This document shows positions 1 through 7,102 of a DNA stretch of 9,443 bases, piece after piece. The stretch lies in contig PMBA01000224.1 of NCBI GenBank assembly GCA_003152795.1, positions 1,613 through 11,055 of the forward strand, read 5' to 3'. How positions within the stretch are numbered: position 1 is the stretch's first letter; each line of letters begins with the position of its first letter. The position numbers were made by a program, and so were the translations under genes. The notes below the pieces were generated by a model that saw only the letters and a program-made list of their open reading frames with translations, was not told where the DNA came from and searched no databases. This stretch comes from Acidobacteriaceae bacterium. GTDB taxonomy: Bacteria; Acidobacteriota; Terriglobia; Terriglobales; Acidobacteriaceae.

Positions 1-1
1 T

Positions 2-595
2 GATGGTTCGATCCTGGATTGTTGTGCCGCTCCCGGCAGCAAGACGGCCTTGATCGCCGGGCGCAACCCGCGCGCCAAGGTGTTTGCGACGGAGTTGCAT
101 CCTCACCGTGCGCGCCTGCTGCAGCACCTCAGTCGCTTGTCGAACGTCTACGTAGTCGCGGCGGACGCGCGTCTTTTGCCCTTCTCGTTCGCCTTCGACC
201 GCATCCTCGCCGACGTTCCCTGTTCCGGCACGGGCACTCTGGCCCGCAACCCGGAGATCAAGTGGCGCCTCAGAGCCAAAGATCTGCTCGATCTTCAGTC
301 GCGGCAGGTTGCCATCTTGAAGTCCGCGCTTGCCCAACTTGCGGTTGGCGGCCGGCTCGTCTATTCCACCTGCTCGCTGGAACGGGAGGAAAATGAAGAG
401 GTGGTGGAAACTGTCCTCGATGGCGCGGCAGAACTCACGCTCGCGGATTTCAGGAAGGAACTGGAGCAACTGCAGCAGTCTGGCGAAATGTGCTGGAAGG
501 ATACCGCATCGCTTCTCGCTGGACCCTATCTCAGGACAATTCCCGGCGTCCATCCTTGTGACGGCTTTTTTGCCGCAATGATCAAACGGCGATGA
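2..595 (+). CDS. rsmB: RsmB-type 16S rRNA m5C methyltransferase, C-terminal part (5' end outside window)
   Basis: This is the catalytic part of an S-adenosylmethionine-dependent RNA cytosine-C5 methyltransferase of the RsmB/NOL1/NOP2 family, which methylates rRNA in the cytosol. The open frame enters from the left edge in phase 2 and ends at TGA 593-595, giving 197 visible residues. A full RsmB is about 430-450 residues, so the N-terminal NusB-like RNA-binding half is missing from the window. Seen directly: SAM-binding motif I DCCAAPGSKT at fragment residues 6-15 (Ser where Gly-Gly is more usual), motif IV DVPCSGTG with Cys74, and motif VI STCS with Cys124. In this family the motif VI Cys is the nucleophile and the motif IV Cys helps release product. 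The C-terminus DGFFAAMIKRR is typical. TTG 50 lies after motif I and is not a real start. The gene converges on the PASTA gene with 59 bases between their stops. Family assignment is firm; RsmB rather than RsmF or a paralogue is likely but not proven. Confidence 0.9.
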   Translation, partial: DGSILDCCAAPGSKTALIAGRNPRAKVFATELHPHRARLLQHLSRLSNVYVVAADARLLPFSFAFDRILADVPCSGTGTLARNPEIKWRLRAKDLLDLQSRQVAILKSALAQLAVGGRLVYSTCSLEREENEEVVETVLDGAAELTLADFRKELEQLQQSGEMCWKDTASLLAGPYLRTIPGVHPCDGFFAAMIKRR

Positions 596-621
596 TCCAG
601 AATCACGCAGGAACAGCCGTC

Positions 622-639
622 CTCGCCTGTGGAGGCGGG
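622..639. terminator. Possible hairpin between convergent genes
   Basis: A 7-base-pair stem (CTCGCCT with AGGCGGG, one T-G wobble) encloses the loop GTGG in the 59-base gap between two convergent stop codons. Position suits a bidirectional terminator. There is no T-run on either side, so intrinsic termination is doubtful and the assignment is an inference from position and symmetry. Confidence 0.3.
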
Positions 640-654
640 CAGAGCTCGCCAATT

Positions 655-1416
655 CTACCGGACTTCGAAACTCACCGCGCTGCCCGACACAATTTTCTGT
701 CCGGGCGCGGGAGTCTGGGTCACGATCATGCTCGCTGCGCCAGGCTCGGACACAACCGGCGGCGTACCCAGCGCGGGTTGCGGCTCGAAGGGCGACAGCG
801 GCAGCGGGAGCGCGCTGACTTTGCCGATCTTGATTCCGGCATCCTGTAGCGCCAGCATGGCGCTCCCCAGCGGTTGTCCGGTAAGGTTCGGCATTACATA
901 GACTGGCGGCTCGGGACCGTCGCTGACCAGCAGGTCAATTTTTGGCGCAGACACGCCGCTGGCCTTCGCGGGCGGGTTTTGCGAAATCACCTGGTCGAGC
1001 GGCGCGTCCGGCAAATTGACGTGCGCGACCGAACCCAGGCTGAGACCGCGCCGTCGTATGTTCAACTCAGCGACTCGCTCGCTCCCTCCTGTCACGTCGG
1101 GAATCGCGATCCGCTGCGGCCCCAGACTTTGCGCCACCCGGATGGACCAGCCTCGCCGCACCTTCGTTCCCGGCGGCGGCACTTGGGTCATGACTTTTCC
1201 TTCGGGAATCTCCGTGCTGTAGAACTGCCGCTCGACGACCACTAGAAGGCCCGAAGCTGCGCCCGCCCGCTCTGCCTCGGACGGACTCATACCTACCAGT
1301 TTCGGGATGGTCACCTCGCGCCCGTGGATAGCGAGCCGCATGGCCGTGAGCGCCGAAACCAGCGCCACCGTCACCAGCACGAGAGCCAGAAGCAACATGC
1401 GAAAAAATTGTCGCAT
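655..1416 (-). CDS. Membrane-anchored protein with three PASTA domains
   Basis: The 253-residue product has a short basic N-terminus, one hydrophobic segment at about residues 7-30, then three PASTA repeats outside the membrane at about 34-97, 101-167 and 171-253. Each opens with the PASTA-like pattern (IPKLVG, IPDVTG, MPNLTG) and contains a Q-x-P-P/A-x-G-type turn (TQVPPPG, SQNPPAKA, TQTPAPG). PASTA domains usually sense muropeptides or beta-lactams, or act as spacers in Ser/Thr kinases and penicillin-binding proteins. No kinase or transpeptidase domain is present, so this is a stand-alone PASTA protein, probably a cell-wall-binding or scaffold factor. The third domain carries a proline-rich insertion at about 203-226. 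ATG 1416 is chosen because an in-frame TAA lies four codons upstream and the topology is sensible. No good Shine-Dalgarno precedes it, but a perfect TATAAT lies 8 bases upstream. The domain call is firm; the role is unknown. Confidence 0.88.
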   Translation of the reverse strand: MRQFFRMLLLALVLVTVALVSALTAMRLAIHGREVTIPKLVGMSPSEAERAGAASGLLVVVERQFYSTEIPEGKVMTQVPPPGTKVRRGWSIRVAQSLGPQRIAIPDVTGGSERVAELNIRRRGLSLGSVAHVNLPDAPLDQVISQNPPAKASGVSAPKIDLLVSDGPEPPVYVMPNLTGQPLGSAMLALQDAGIKIGKVSALPLPLSPFEPQPALGTPPVVSEPGAASMIVTQTPAPGQKIVSGSAVSFEVR

Positions 1417-1424
1417 CGCTGCCG

Positions 1425-1430
1425 ATTATA
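1425..1430 (-). promoter_or_regulatory. Candidate -10 box for a leaderless PASTA mRNA
   Basis: On the - strand TATAAT ends 8 bases before ATG 1416. Transcription starting 6-8 bases after a -10 box would begin at or next to the start codon, giving a leaderless or near-leaderless mRNA. This agrees with the lack of a well-placed Shine-Dalgarno: GGGAG lies about 17 bases away, upstream of the -10 itself. I could not find a convincing -35 box, so this is tentative. Confidence 0.3.
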
Positions 1431-1476
1431 TCGCTCCCTTAGAGACGCGGCTTGCGCCGTTGCTACAGGAAAGAAC

Positions 1477-2097
1477 TTACGACAACGCGCCGCCCTGCTC
1501 TTCCCACTGGTTGCCGCACTCATGGCAGGTCCATCCCTGTTTGTACACCGGGACGGGAACACCGGCATACGCTGCCATGTAGGCGACCGGCTTGTTCAGT
1601 TCTTCATAACTGACATCGAGCGACTGGCACCGGGGACACTTCGGCTGCTCAAAGTTGCCGACGCCTTCAACATCCAACATTTCCGGGATGGGCTGGTTCA
1701 GAATCTCGCTGGCGGCCTCCGCATCCTCGGCGCGAACTTTCAGTTTAATCCCGCCCAGCAGATTGGAGATGAACCAATCCATGCGGATCATGTTGTCGTC
1801 CACCAGGTAGGTCTGAATCCCCGCCGACTCAAGACTACCCTTTGCCAGCAGCGCTTCGGGAAGATCGCGAAACTGGCGTAGCGTAACGGTTGGGTTGAAC
1901 TCGAAAACGTCCTCGCCGCGAGGCGGAGTAATGTCCATCTTGAGGCCGCGCTTCCCAACCTCCGCTTGGAACGCTTCCCGTGCGGCAGCGCTCAGTTCAT
2001 CGCCGCTTTCAGCGATCTGACCAAGTTCTTCGTCGCTCATCGCGGAGTACACGCCGGCTATACGTAGACGTTCTTGTTCAGGCGTCGGCATCGTCAT
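1477..2097 (-). CDS. DUF2007-like domain protein with C-terminal zinc ribbon
   Basis: This 206-residue product looks cytosolic, with no signal peptide. Residues 1-55 are acidic and helical (SDEELGQIAE region). Residues about 70-135 resemble the DUF2007 ('putative signal transducing protein') fold, with the pattern seen in VTLRQFRDLPEALLAKGSLE, a short strand GIQTYLVDD, and KLKVRAEDAEAASEIL. The C-terminus is a split zinc ribbon: CPRC at Cys154/157 and CHEC at Cys191/194, joined by 33 residues with a hydrophobic centre (VAYMAAYAGVPVPVY). Zinc binding is inferred from the four cysteines. ATG 2097 is the only usable upstream start, since the frame closes at TGA 2131-2133, which is also the stop codon of the preceding gene. 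The first ribosome-site-like GGGAG lies 14 bases upstream, and a second ATG at 2091 is possible. It follows the DUF885 gene by 33 bases and may share its transcript. Function is unknown. Confidence 0.8.
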   Translation of the reverse strand: MTMPTPEQERLRIAGVYSAMSDEELGQIAESGDELSAAAREAFQAEVGKRGLKMDITPPRGEDVFEFNPTVTLRQFRDLPEALLAKGSLESAGIQTYLVDDNMIRMDWFISNLLGGIKLKVRAEDAEAASEILNQPIPEMLDVEGVGNFEQPKCPRCQSLDVSYEELNKPVAYMAAYAGVPVPVYKQGWTCHECGNQWEEQGGALS

Positions 2098-2130
2098 AGC
2101 CGGACATGATACTCCCGAAATGGGTTCCCA

Positions 2131-3942
2131 TCAGTTTTGCTTTAGGCTCGGCGATGACAGTGATAGCGATGCTTGCGCCTTCTGTTGTCCCACCCATTCG
2201 TGAATGCGCGTGCTCAGCACATCCATCGGAAGCGCGCCTCCCGAAAGCACTTCATCATGGAAAGCGCGGATGTCGAACTTATCGCCCAGTTGGTCTTTCG
2301 CGTACTGGCGGAGCCGCAGAATCTCGAGCTGTCCGATCTTGTAGCCGAGCGCCTGCGCCGGCCACGCCATGTAACGGTCGGTCTCGCTCTGCACCGACGG
2401 CTCGTCGATGGCGGAGTGATCGTGGAAATAGTCAACCACCTGTTGCCGCGTCCAGTGCTTGGAGTGGAAGCCGGTATCGACGACCAGTCGAATTGCCCGC
2501 AGCATGTCATCCTGCAGGTGGCCATAGTAGCTGTACGGATCCTGGAAAAATCCGGCTTCTTTCCCGAGTCTCTCCGAGTAGAGCGCCCATCCTTCGGTGT
2601 AGGCCGTATAGAATTCGTGCTGGCGGAAGGGCGGCAGTTCGGGCAATTCCTGCGCGATCGTAATCTGCAGGTGATGGCCGGGCACGCCTTCGTGATACGC
2701 CGTCGTCTCCACATCCAACAAGGTGCGCTTGGCAAAGTCACCGGTGTTCACCATGATGTGGCCCGGCCGCGAACCGTCGGGAGTACCGTCAACGTAGGAC
2801 GCGGCCGATGCTTCCTTCTCGCGGAATTCCTCGACCGGCATCACTTCCAGCCTGGCCTTGGGCAGCCGTCCGAAGAGTTGCGGCAGCCGCGTGTACATCT
2901 GATCGATGTACTTGCGGTACAGGTCGAGAATTTCCTGGCGCGAATGCGCGTGCAGTTTGGGATCGGCATCGACGGCCGCATTGAGGCTTTTTATGTCCTT
3001 GTAGCCGAGCTGCTTCGCCACCGTGAGCATCCGCTCTTCGATCTCTTTCACCTGCTCCAGCCCCAGCTGATGGATTTCAGCCGGCGATAAATCCGTCGTC
3101 GTACTTTCCTTCACCCGAAACGCGTACCACGCGTCACCATCTGGCAGAGCCCAGGCTCCAGGCTCTGTCCTTCCTTTCGGCGCATACTCGTCGCGGACAA
3201 ACGCCGTGAACTTGACGTATGCGGGAATCACGGAATCGCGGACAGCAGCCAACCCTGCCTCGCGCAGCCGCTTGCGGTCCGCTTCGGAGACAGCATCGGG
3301 AAACTTGTCAAAAGGATGAGTGAACGGGCTTTGATCCACCGCGGTCGTGGCGATTCCGTTCGCCTGTGTCACCACTTTTTCCAGGAGAATCCTGGGCGGC
3401 ATCCGCCCCTCGGCCAGACCTTTGCGCATCTGCTCCATCGTCTGGTCAAACAACCGCGGAAGCAGCTTCAACCGCGTAATGTAGTCTTCGTAGTCCTTCA
3501 CATTCTCGAACGAAAGAACGCTGACCAACTGGGGCGCGTCAATGTGAATTCCGCTGGATTGGTTTACCGCCATCTCCCAGGGCTTGAAGCGCGCCCCGTC
3601 CAGTCCCATCTTCAGATCGCGAACCATGAGCTGTTTGCTCAGCGCTTCCTGCTCGGGAAATCCGGTGGTGTCGATGGCTTCGAAGCGTTCAAGGAAGCGG
3701 CGAGTCTGAACCAGATCGTCGTCGATGGCTTGCTGGGAGAAGTCGTCGAGTTTGTCGTTGTAGCGCTTGTCGCCCAGTATGGAAGCGTAGATTGGGCTGG
3801 TGCGCATCGAGTATTCCCACTGCTCGTGCAGCAGGTCGTTCAGCGCTTTGCGCCGCGCTTCGAGATCCGCGGATGGGTTCGAGGCAGCCACGGTGGCCGG
3901 AATCAGCAGGGCAGCGGCTAGCAGGCAGATCAAAACTCGCAT
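2131..3942 (-). CDS. DUF885 family secreted putative metallohydrolase
   Basis: The 603-residue protein starts with a typical signal peptide (MRVLICLLAAALLIPATVAA, cleavage probably after about residue 20), so it should be exported. The rest matches the DUF885 family, which is often annotated as a metallopeptidase and is about 550-620 residues long. The signature HEGVPGHH lies at 417-424; its His and Glu residues are the likely zinc ligands and general base. A downstream EGWALYSE at 450-457 can supply the third ligand. Near the C-terminus, residues about 510-545 hold the conserved SETDRYMAWPAQALGYKIG stretch. Substrate is unknown; a carboxypeptidase-like role is the usual guess. ATG 3942 is supported by GGAG five bases upstream and by the signal peptide. 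The gene lies 324 bases from citF and is probably transcribed separately from the citrate block, with the DUF2007-like gene following. Family confidence is high; activity is not shown. Confidence 0.9.
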   Translation of the reverse strand: MRVLICLLAAALLIPATVAASNPSADLEARRKALNDLLHEQWEYSMRTSPIYASILGDKRYNDKLDDFSQQAIDDDLVQTRRFLERFEAIDTTGFPEQEALSKQLMVRDLKMGLDGARFKPWEMAVNQSSGIHIDAPQLVSVLSFENVKDYEDYITRLKLLPRLFDQTMEQMRKGLAEGRMPPRILLEKVVTQANGIATTAVDQSPFTHPFDKFPDAVSEADRKRLREAGLAAVRDSVIPAYVKFTAFVRDEYAPKGRTEPGAWALPDGDAWYAFRVKESTTTDLSPAEIHQLGLEQVKEIEERMLTVAKQLGYKDIKSLNAAVDADPKLHAHSRQEILDLYRKYIDQMYTRLPQLFGRLPKARLEVMPVEEFREKEASAASYVDGTPDGSRPGHIMVNTGDFAKRTLLDVETTAYHEGVPGHHLQITIAQELPELPPFRQHEFYTAYTEGWALYSERLGKEAGFFQDPYSYYGHLQDDMLRAIRLVVDTGFHSKHWTRQQVVDYFHDHSAIDEPSVQSETDRYMAWPAQALGYKIGQLEILRLRQYAKDQLGDKFDIRAFHDEVLSGGALPMDVLSTRIHEWVGQQKAQASLSLSSPSLKQN

Positions 3943-4174
3943 TGGAACTCCAGGAGAAAGATTTGTTGGCGTTGAGGCAGACTCCCCACAGACAAGCCTG
4001 TTCTGTTAGACGAATACGCAAGCAAATCGTTACCGGTTCCCTGAAAGGTATATTTGGCTGCGTTTGCCCGGCTTACCGACTGGCCAGCCCTCCCGCGGTT
4101 TCTGCGCCGTCGCACGGATACACGTGGCCGGTAATCCTTGTCTCTGCCGCGGTCCCTGCACGATTGGTGTCCAA

Positions 4175-4194
4175 GCTCACTACTCTCAGTAAGC
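4175..4194 (-). terminator. Weak candidate terminator hairpin after citF
   Basis: On the - strand RNA, GCUUACU and AGUGAGC pair over 7 positions with one U-G wobble around a 6-base loop, about 72 bases after the citF stop. On the + strand the same position is a C-A mismatch, so the fold favours the citF transcript. No U-run follows, so termination is uncertain. Confidence 0.25.
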
Positions 4195-4209
4195 GTTGAA
4201 TTCCAAAAT

Positions 4210-4236
4210 CTCCGCGCTCTCTGCGATCTCTGCGGT
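4210..4236 (-). repeat. Triple 9-base repeat, copy A (CGCAGAGA-type dispersed repeat)
   Basis: Read on the - strand this is three tandem 9-base units: ACCGCAGAG, ATCGCAGAG, AGCGCGGAG. A second copy at 8388-8413 differs by two substitutions and one deleted base. It starts 30 bases after the citF stop codon. Similar ACCGCAGAGACGCAGAG strings are, from memory, common between genes in Acidobacteriota and other environmental bacteria. Confidence 0.7.
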
Positions 4237-4266
4237 TAACAGGACGGCGGATTGCCAACAGCGCCG

Positions 4267-5832
4267 TCAGCTAACCTGCCACACCGTGTCCAGCACCGTC
4301 CCATCCACCCACTTCACCACCGCGCACGGGCGATCGCCCAATTTCGGCCGCGCCGGCTTGCCGCAAATTTTCTCGACTTCCGCCTTGATGTCCTGAATCG
4401 GCCGAACCGGCAGTTTCGATCCCTTCACCGCGTCGAGCAGGTCGGCACGTCGCGGATTGATCGCAATTCCGCGCTCGGTCACGACCACGTCGATCATCTC
4501 GCCCGGCCCCGTCATCGTCGTAACCTCGTCCACGATCACGGGAATGCGATCGCGAAACGAAGGCAGCGCCAGAATGGTGCATCCCGCAAACAGGCAGTTC
4601 TGCCATCCGCCAATGCCGTGCAGCAAGCGCCCATCGGAGTGGGTCACCACATTGGCGTTGAAATTCACGTCAACTTCCGTCGCGCCCAACACCACGGCAT
4701 CGACCAGCGAAGCAAAGTTTCCCTTGCCGTGGTAGTTGTACGACGTAAATGGCGAGGTAGCCACATGCCGCGGATCGCTCGCGATCGACTTCACGCCGTC
4801 GAGATCAAACGTCTGCCCATCCAGGATGTAATCCGTCAGCCCTTCCTGCAGCAACTCAACCAGGAACTTGGTTGACCCGCCGCGAACGAAGCGCGCTTTG
4901 ACTCCGTCCTCTTTCATCATCTGTTTCAGATACTCGACGAACGCCAGCGCAATTCCGCCCGCTCCCGCCTGAAACGAAAATCCGTTCCTCATGATTCCCG
5001 CCGACCGCAGAAACTGTGCCACCATCTCCGCGATCCGCAGCCGGTCCGGCGAACGCGTAATCTGCGTCGTGCCGGAAACAATCTTCGCCGGATCGCCAAT
5101 CGACTCCACTTCCACCACAAAGTCCACGTTGTTGCCCTGAATCTGCCAGGGCACACAAGGAAACGGCACCAGGTTATCGGTGACCACGATTACGCGGTCG
5201 GCGTAGATCGAATCCGCCAGCGCAAAACCCAGCGAACCACAGGCCGACTTGCCATGCGAGCCATCCGCGTTTCCGAAGAAATCGGCGGTCGGCGCCGCAA
5301 TCACCGCGACGTCAACGTGAACTTCTCCATCCTGGATTGCCTGGTAGCGGCCGCCATGCGAACGCAGCACACCCATGCCGCGCATTTTCCCCTGCGTGCA
5401 GTAGTCGCCGAGCGGCCCGTTCATCGAGCCTTCGATGTGATGGATCACACCTTTCTCCATCAACTCGATAGCGTTCTTCTGGGAAGGAAACGATGCACTC
5501 GGGAACCACATCAGATCCTTGACGCCGATCCCGGCCGCAGCCTCCAGTGCCATCAGCGCGACTTTATCGCCGTCGCGGAGATGATGATGGTTCGAAATCA
5601 CCATCCCGTCGCGAAGTCCACACTTGCGCAGCGCCGTCTCCAGGTCCGCCACGCGTTTATCGCCACTATCTGGATAATCTTTATTCGAGCAGATCGCCGG
5701 CGCAGCCTTCCGTCCGCGGGGCTGATATCTTCCCGCGCCCAGAAATGGAATCTGCGGCTTGCCATTCACCATCGTAGGCACGGCACGCCCCACCGCGTTA
5801 TGCGCCAGTTCCACTCTTTCATTCACACTCAC
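4267..5832 (-). CDS. citF: Citrate lyase alpha subunit (citrate:acetyl-ACP CoA-transferase-type)
   Basis: CitF transfers citrate onto the acyl-carrier subunit in exchange for acetate, the first half-reaction of citrate lyase (citrate to oxaloacetate plus acetate) in the cytosol. The 521-residue length is close to the usual ~510. Family features seen: SNHHHLRDGD at 80-89, GSHGKSACGS at 191-200, the glycine-rich FQAGAGGIALA at 287-297, DYILDGQTFDLDGV at 334-347, GATEVDVNFNANV at 383-395, and the terminal VDGTVLDTVWQV. Where I recall GGHSD in enterobacterial CitF, this protein reads GGWQN (408-412), which may affect catalysis or substrate choice. The start is GTG 5832, overlapping the TGA of the upstream citDE fusion as GTGA, with GGGAG at 5840-5844 seven bases upstream. 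Expression is therefore probably translationally coupled. Subunit identity is confident; substrate is taken from the family. Confidence 0.93.
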   Translation of the reverse strand: MSVNERVELAHNAVGRAVPTMVNGKPQIPFLGAGRYQPRGRKAAPAICSNKDYPDSGDKRVADLETALRKCGLRDGMVISNHHHLRDGDKVALMALEAAAGIGVKDLMWFPSASFPSQKNAIELMEKGVIHHIEGSMNGPLGDYCTQGKMRGMGVLRSHGGRYQAIQDGEVHVDVAVIAAPTADFFGNADGSHGKSACGSLGFALADSIYADRVIVVTDNLVPFPCVPWQIQGNNVDFVVEVESIGDPAKIVSGTTQITRSPDRLRIAEMVAQFLRSAGIMRNGFSFQAGAGGIALAFVEYLKQMMKEDGVKARFVRGGSTKFLVELLQEGLTDYILDGQTFDLDGVKSIASDPRHVATSPFTSYNYHGKGNFASLVDAVVLGATEVDVNFNANVVTHSDGRLLHGIGGWQNCLFAGCTILALPSFRDRIPVIVDEVTTMTGPGEMIDVVVTERGIAINPRRADLLDAVKGSKLPVRPIQDIKAEVEKICGKPARPKLGDRPCAVVKWVDGTVLDTVWQVS

Positions 5833-7043
5833 GAAATCACTCCCATGGCCTTCGCCCGCTCCATCAGCTTCAGCGCTCGCTGCACCACCGGCGGATCGAT
5901 CATCTTCGAACCGAGACTCACAACCGCCAATCCCCTGTTCTGAGCCTCCTCAAATGCGCCGACTATTTTTCGCGCTTTTTCGATCTCGAGTGCGGTCGGC
6001 TGAAATCCTTCGTGGATGACGCGGATCTGTCCGGGATGGATGCATCCCATGCCTTCAAATCCCGCCGCCCGCGAGGCTTCTGCCCAGCGTCGCAGACCCT
6101 GAGCGTCAGCCACATCGCTGAACACCGAATCAATTGCCTGGACTCCCGCGGCGTGCGCCGCATTCACCAGGCGCGCCCGCGCATATTGCGATTCCCGGCC
6201 TTCCGCAGTCTTCACCACTCCGAGATCGGCAGTGTAATCCTCCAGTCCGATGGTTAGCGCCGCCACGTTTTCACTGGCTGTCGCAATGGCAAGTGCGTTC
6301 TCGATTCCGAGTGCCGATTCCAGGATCGGCATGATCCAGATGGGCCGGATTATTTCGTGGCGCGCCTTGATCTCGCCGATCATGCGATCCGCTTCCCGCA
6401 CCTGCTCCGGTTCCTCCACTTTTGGAATCAAAATCAGATCCGGACTCTCGCCCACCACTTCCGCCAGATCTTCGAGCCCAAGTGGCAGTTGGTTGATGCG
6501 GACCATGCGCTCGCACGATCCGAAATCGACCGCGCGCAACGTGTTTCGCACCAGAATGCGCGCGGCATCTTTCTCGCCGCGATGCACGGAATCTTCCAGA
6601 TCGAGGATCACCGCATCCGGAGCGTGCAACGAGGCGTTGATGTAGTACTTCGGTTCAGAGCCCGGCAGGTAGAGACGCGATCGACGCAGGCGGTCCTTTT
6701 GCGACGGGGGTGGAAGCGGATGCTGCTCCGGCAGCGAGCGCTTGCCAAGCGCAGCCCCGGCGCGCCTGGCGGCGGACTCAATGCGGGCCGCTATGACAAA
6801 AGGCAGCGCGCCTTCGTCGTGAATCGCAACCCGCGCGTGTTTCACCCCGAGTTCGTCCAGAACTTGTCGCGTCTGTTCCAGGATCGCCGTGCCGAAATAC
6901 GGCGCAACTCGCGATTCCAGTACGATCTCGATCCCGCCGCCGCCTCGCGCCTCGAAGGCGACGTGCACGTCCGACCGAACCTCTTTCCCCCAATGCCCTG
7001 CCTCGGCGGAATGCGGGGGCGTAGTCTCGACAGCGCTGCTCAT
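5829..7043 (-). CDS. citE: Fused citrate lyase gamma (acyl carrier, CitD-like) and beta (CitE) subunits
   Basis: The 404-residue product joins two citrate lyase parts. Residues about 20-97 match CitD, the carrier of the phosphoribosyl-dephospho-CoA arm: SDVHVAF, then IEIVLESRVAPYFGTAI, LDELGVKHARVAIHDEGAL, and AARIESAARRAG. A polar, proline-rich linker (about 98-117) leads to CitE, which cleaves citryl-ACP to oxaloacetate and acetyl-ACP (about 119-404). CitE shows RSRLYLPGSEP, LDLEDSV (148-153), MVRINQ with Arg182, PILES with Glu242 and GLEDYTADLG with Asp269, the expected Mg-binding acids. CitD and CitE are normally separate genes. The classical attachment serine appears displaced by one position (RSDV instead of ESSDV). 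An in-frame GTG at 7082 would add 13 residues, but ATG 7043 has AGGGA three bases upstream and leads straight into the domain, so it is preferred. The stop overlaps citF by four bases; the dehydrogenase gene ends 59 bases upstream. No CitC, CitX or CitG gene is visible. Confidence 0.9.
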   Translation of the reverse strand: MSSAVETTPPHSAEAGHWGKEVRSDVHVAFEARGGGGIEIVLESRVAPYFGTAILEQTRQVLDELGVKHARVAIHDEGALPFVIAARIESAARRAGAALGKRSLPEQHPLPPPSQKDRLRRSRLYLPGSEPKYYINASLHAPDAVILDLEDSVHRGEKDAARILVRNTLRAVDFGSCERMVRINQLPLGLEDLAEVVGESPDLILIPKVEEPEQVREADRMIGEIKARHEIIRPIWIMPILESALGIENALAIATASENVAALTIGLEDYTADLGVVKTAEGRESQYARARLVNAAHAAGVQAIDSVFSDVADAQGLRRWAEASRAAGFEGMGCIHPGQIRVIHEGFQPTALEIEKARKIVGAFEEAQNRGLAVVSLGSKMIDPPVVQRALKLMERAKAMGVIS

Positions 7044-7046
7044 AAA

Positions 7047-7100
7047 TCCCTCAAACAGGGACGCAACAGATCCGGGCCTCACGCCCCTGTGATCCCCTGT
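7047..7100 (-). promoter_or_regulatory. Possible leader switch at the citDE ribosome site
   Basis: On the - strand RNA, UCCCU (7061-7057) can pair with AGGGA (7051-7047) across the loop GUUUG, with one more G-U pair outside. AGGGA is the Shine-Dalgarno of ATG 7043, so this hairpin would hide it. Two upstream ACAGGGG copies (7100-7094 and 7090-7084) can each pair with UCCCUGU (7061-7055), 6 pairs plus one wobble, which would free the ribosome site. Mutually exclusive pairing is seen in the sequence; a regulatory role is inference. Confidence 0.35.
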
Positions 7101-7102
7101 GG

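Larger units (their letters stand above)
3943..4266. other. 324-base intergenic region with a repeat copy and a possible hairpin
   Basis: This gap separates citF (stop at 4267) from the DUF885 gene (start at 3942), both on the - strand. It holds the DUF885 Shine-Dalgarno (3948-3951), presumably its promoter, a possible hairpin at 4175-4194, and a triple 9-base repeat at 4210-4236. Short open frames cross it, for example 4073-4258 on the - strand, but they are arginine-rich, resemble no protein family and partly translate the repeat, so I do not call a gene. I could not identify a convincing -35/-10 pair for the DUF885 gene. Confidence 0.7.

Noticed and set aside
2098..2133. The DUF885 and DUF2007-like genes are in the same frame with only one TGA between them, suggesting readthrough or a broken fusion
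   Set aside because: One in three neighbours share frame by chance, and a secreted enzyme fused to a cytosolic zinc-ribbon protein is implausible; both ends look intact.
2173..3090. A 305-residue open frame on the + strand
   Set aside because: It is antisense to the DUF885 gene, whose signal peptide and HEGVPGHH motif clearly mark the real frame.
3143..3169. Inverted repeat CAGAGCC/GGCTCTG with a CAGGCTC tandem inside the DUF885 gene
   Set aside because: The encoded stretch (TEPGAWALPDGDAWY) looks like normal family sequence, so the symmetry is probably a coding coincidence and not an inserted element.
4141..4153. TCTCTGCCGCGGT as a third, decayed copy of the 9-base repeat
   Set aside because: It matches only one unit and needs an insertion, so chance similarity cannot be excluded.
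4073..4258. A 61-residue open frame on the - strand in the citF-DUF885 gap
   Set aside because: It begins in the 9-base repeat, has an Arg-rich composition and no family resemblance.
7044..7082. GTG 7082 as the start of the citDE fusion
   Set aside because: The extra 13 residues match nothing in CitD, and ATG 7043 has a Shine-Dalgarno directly upstream.
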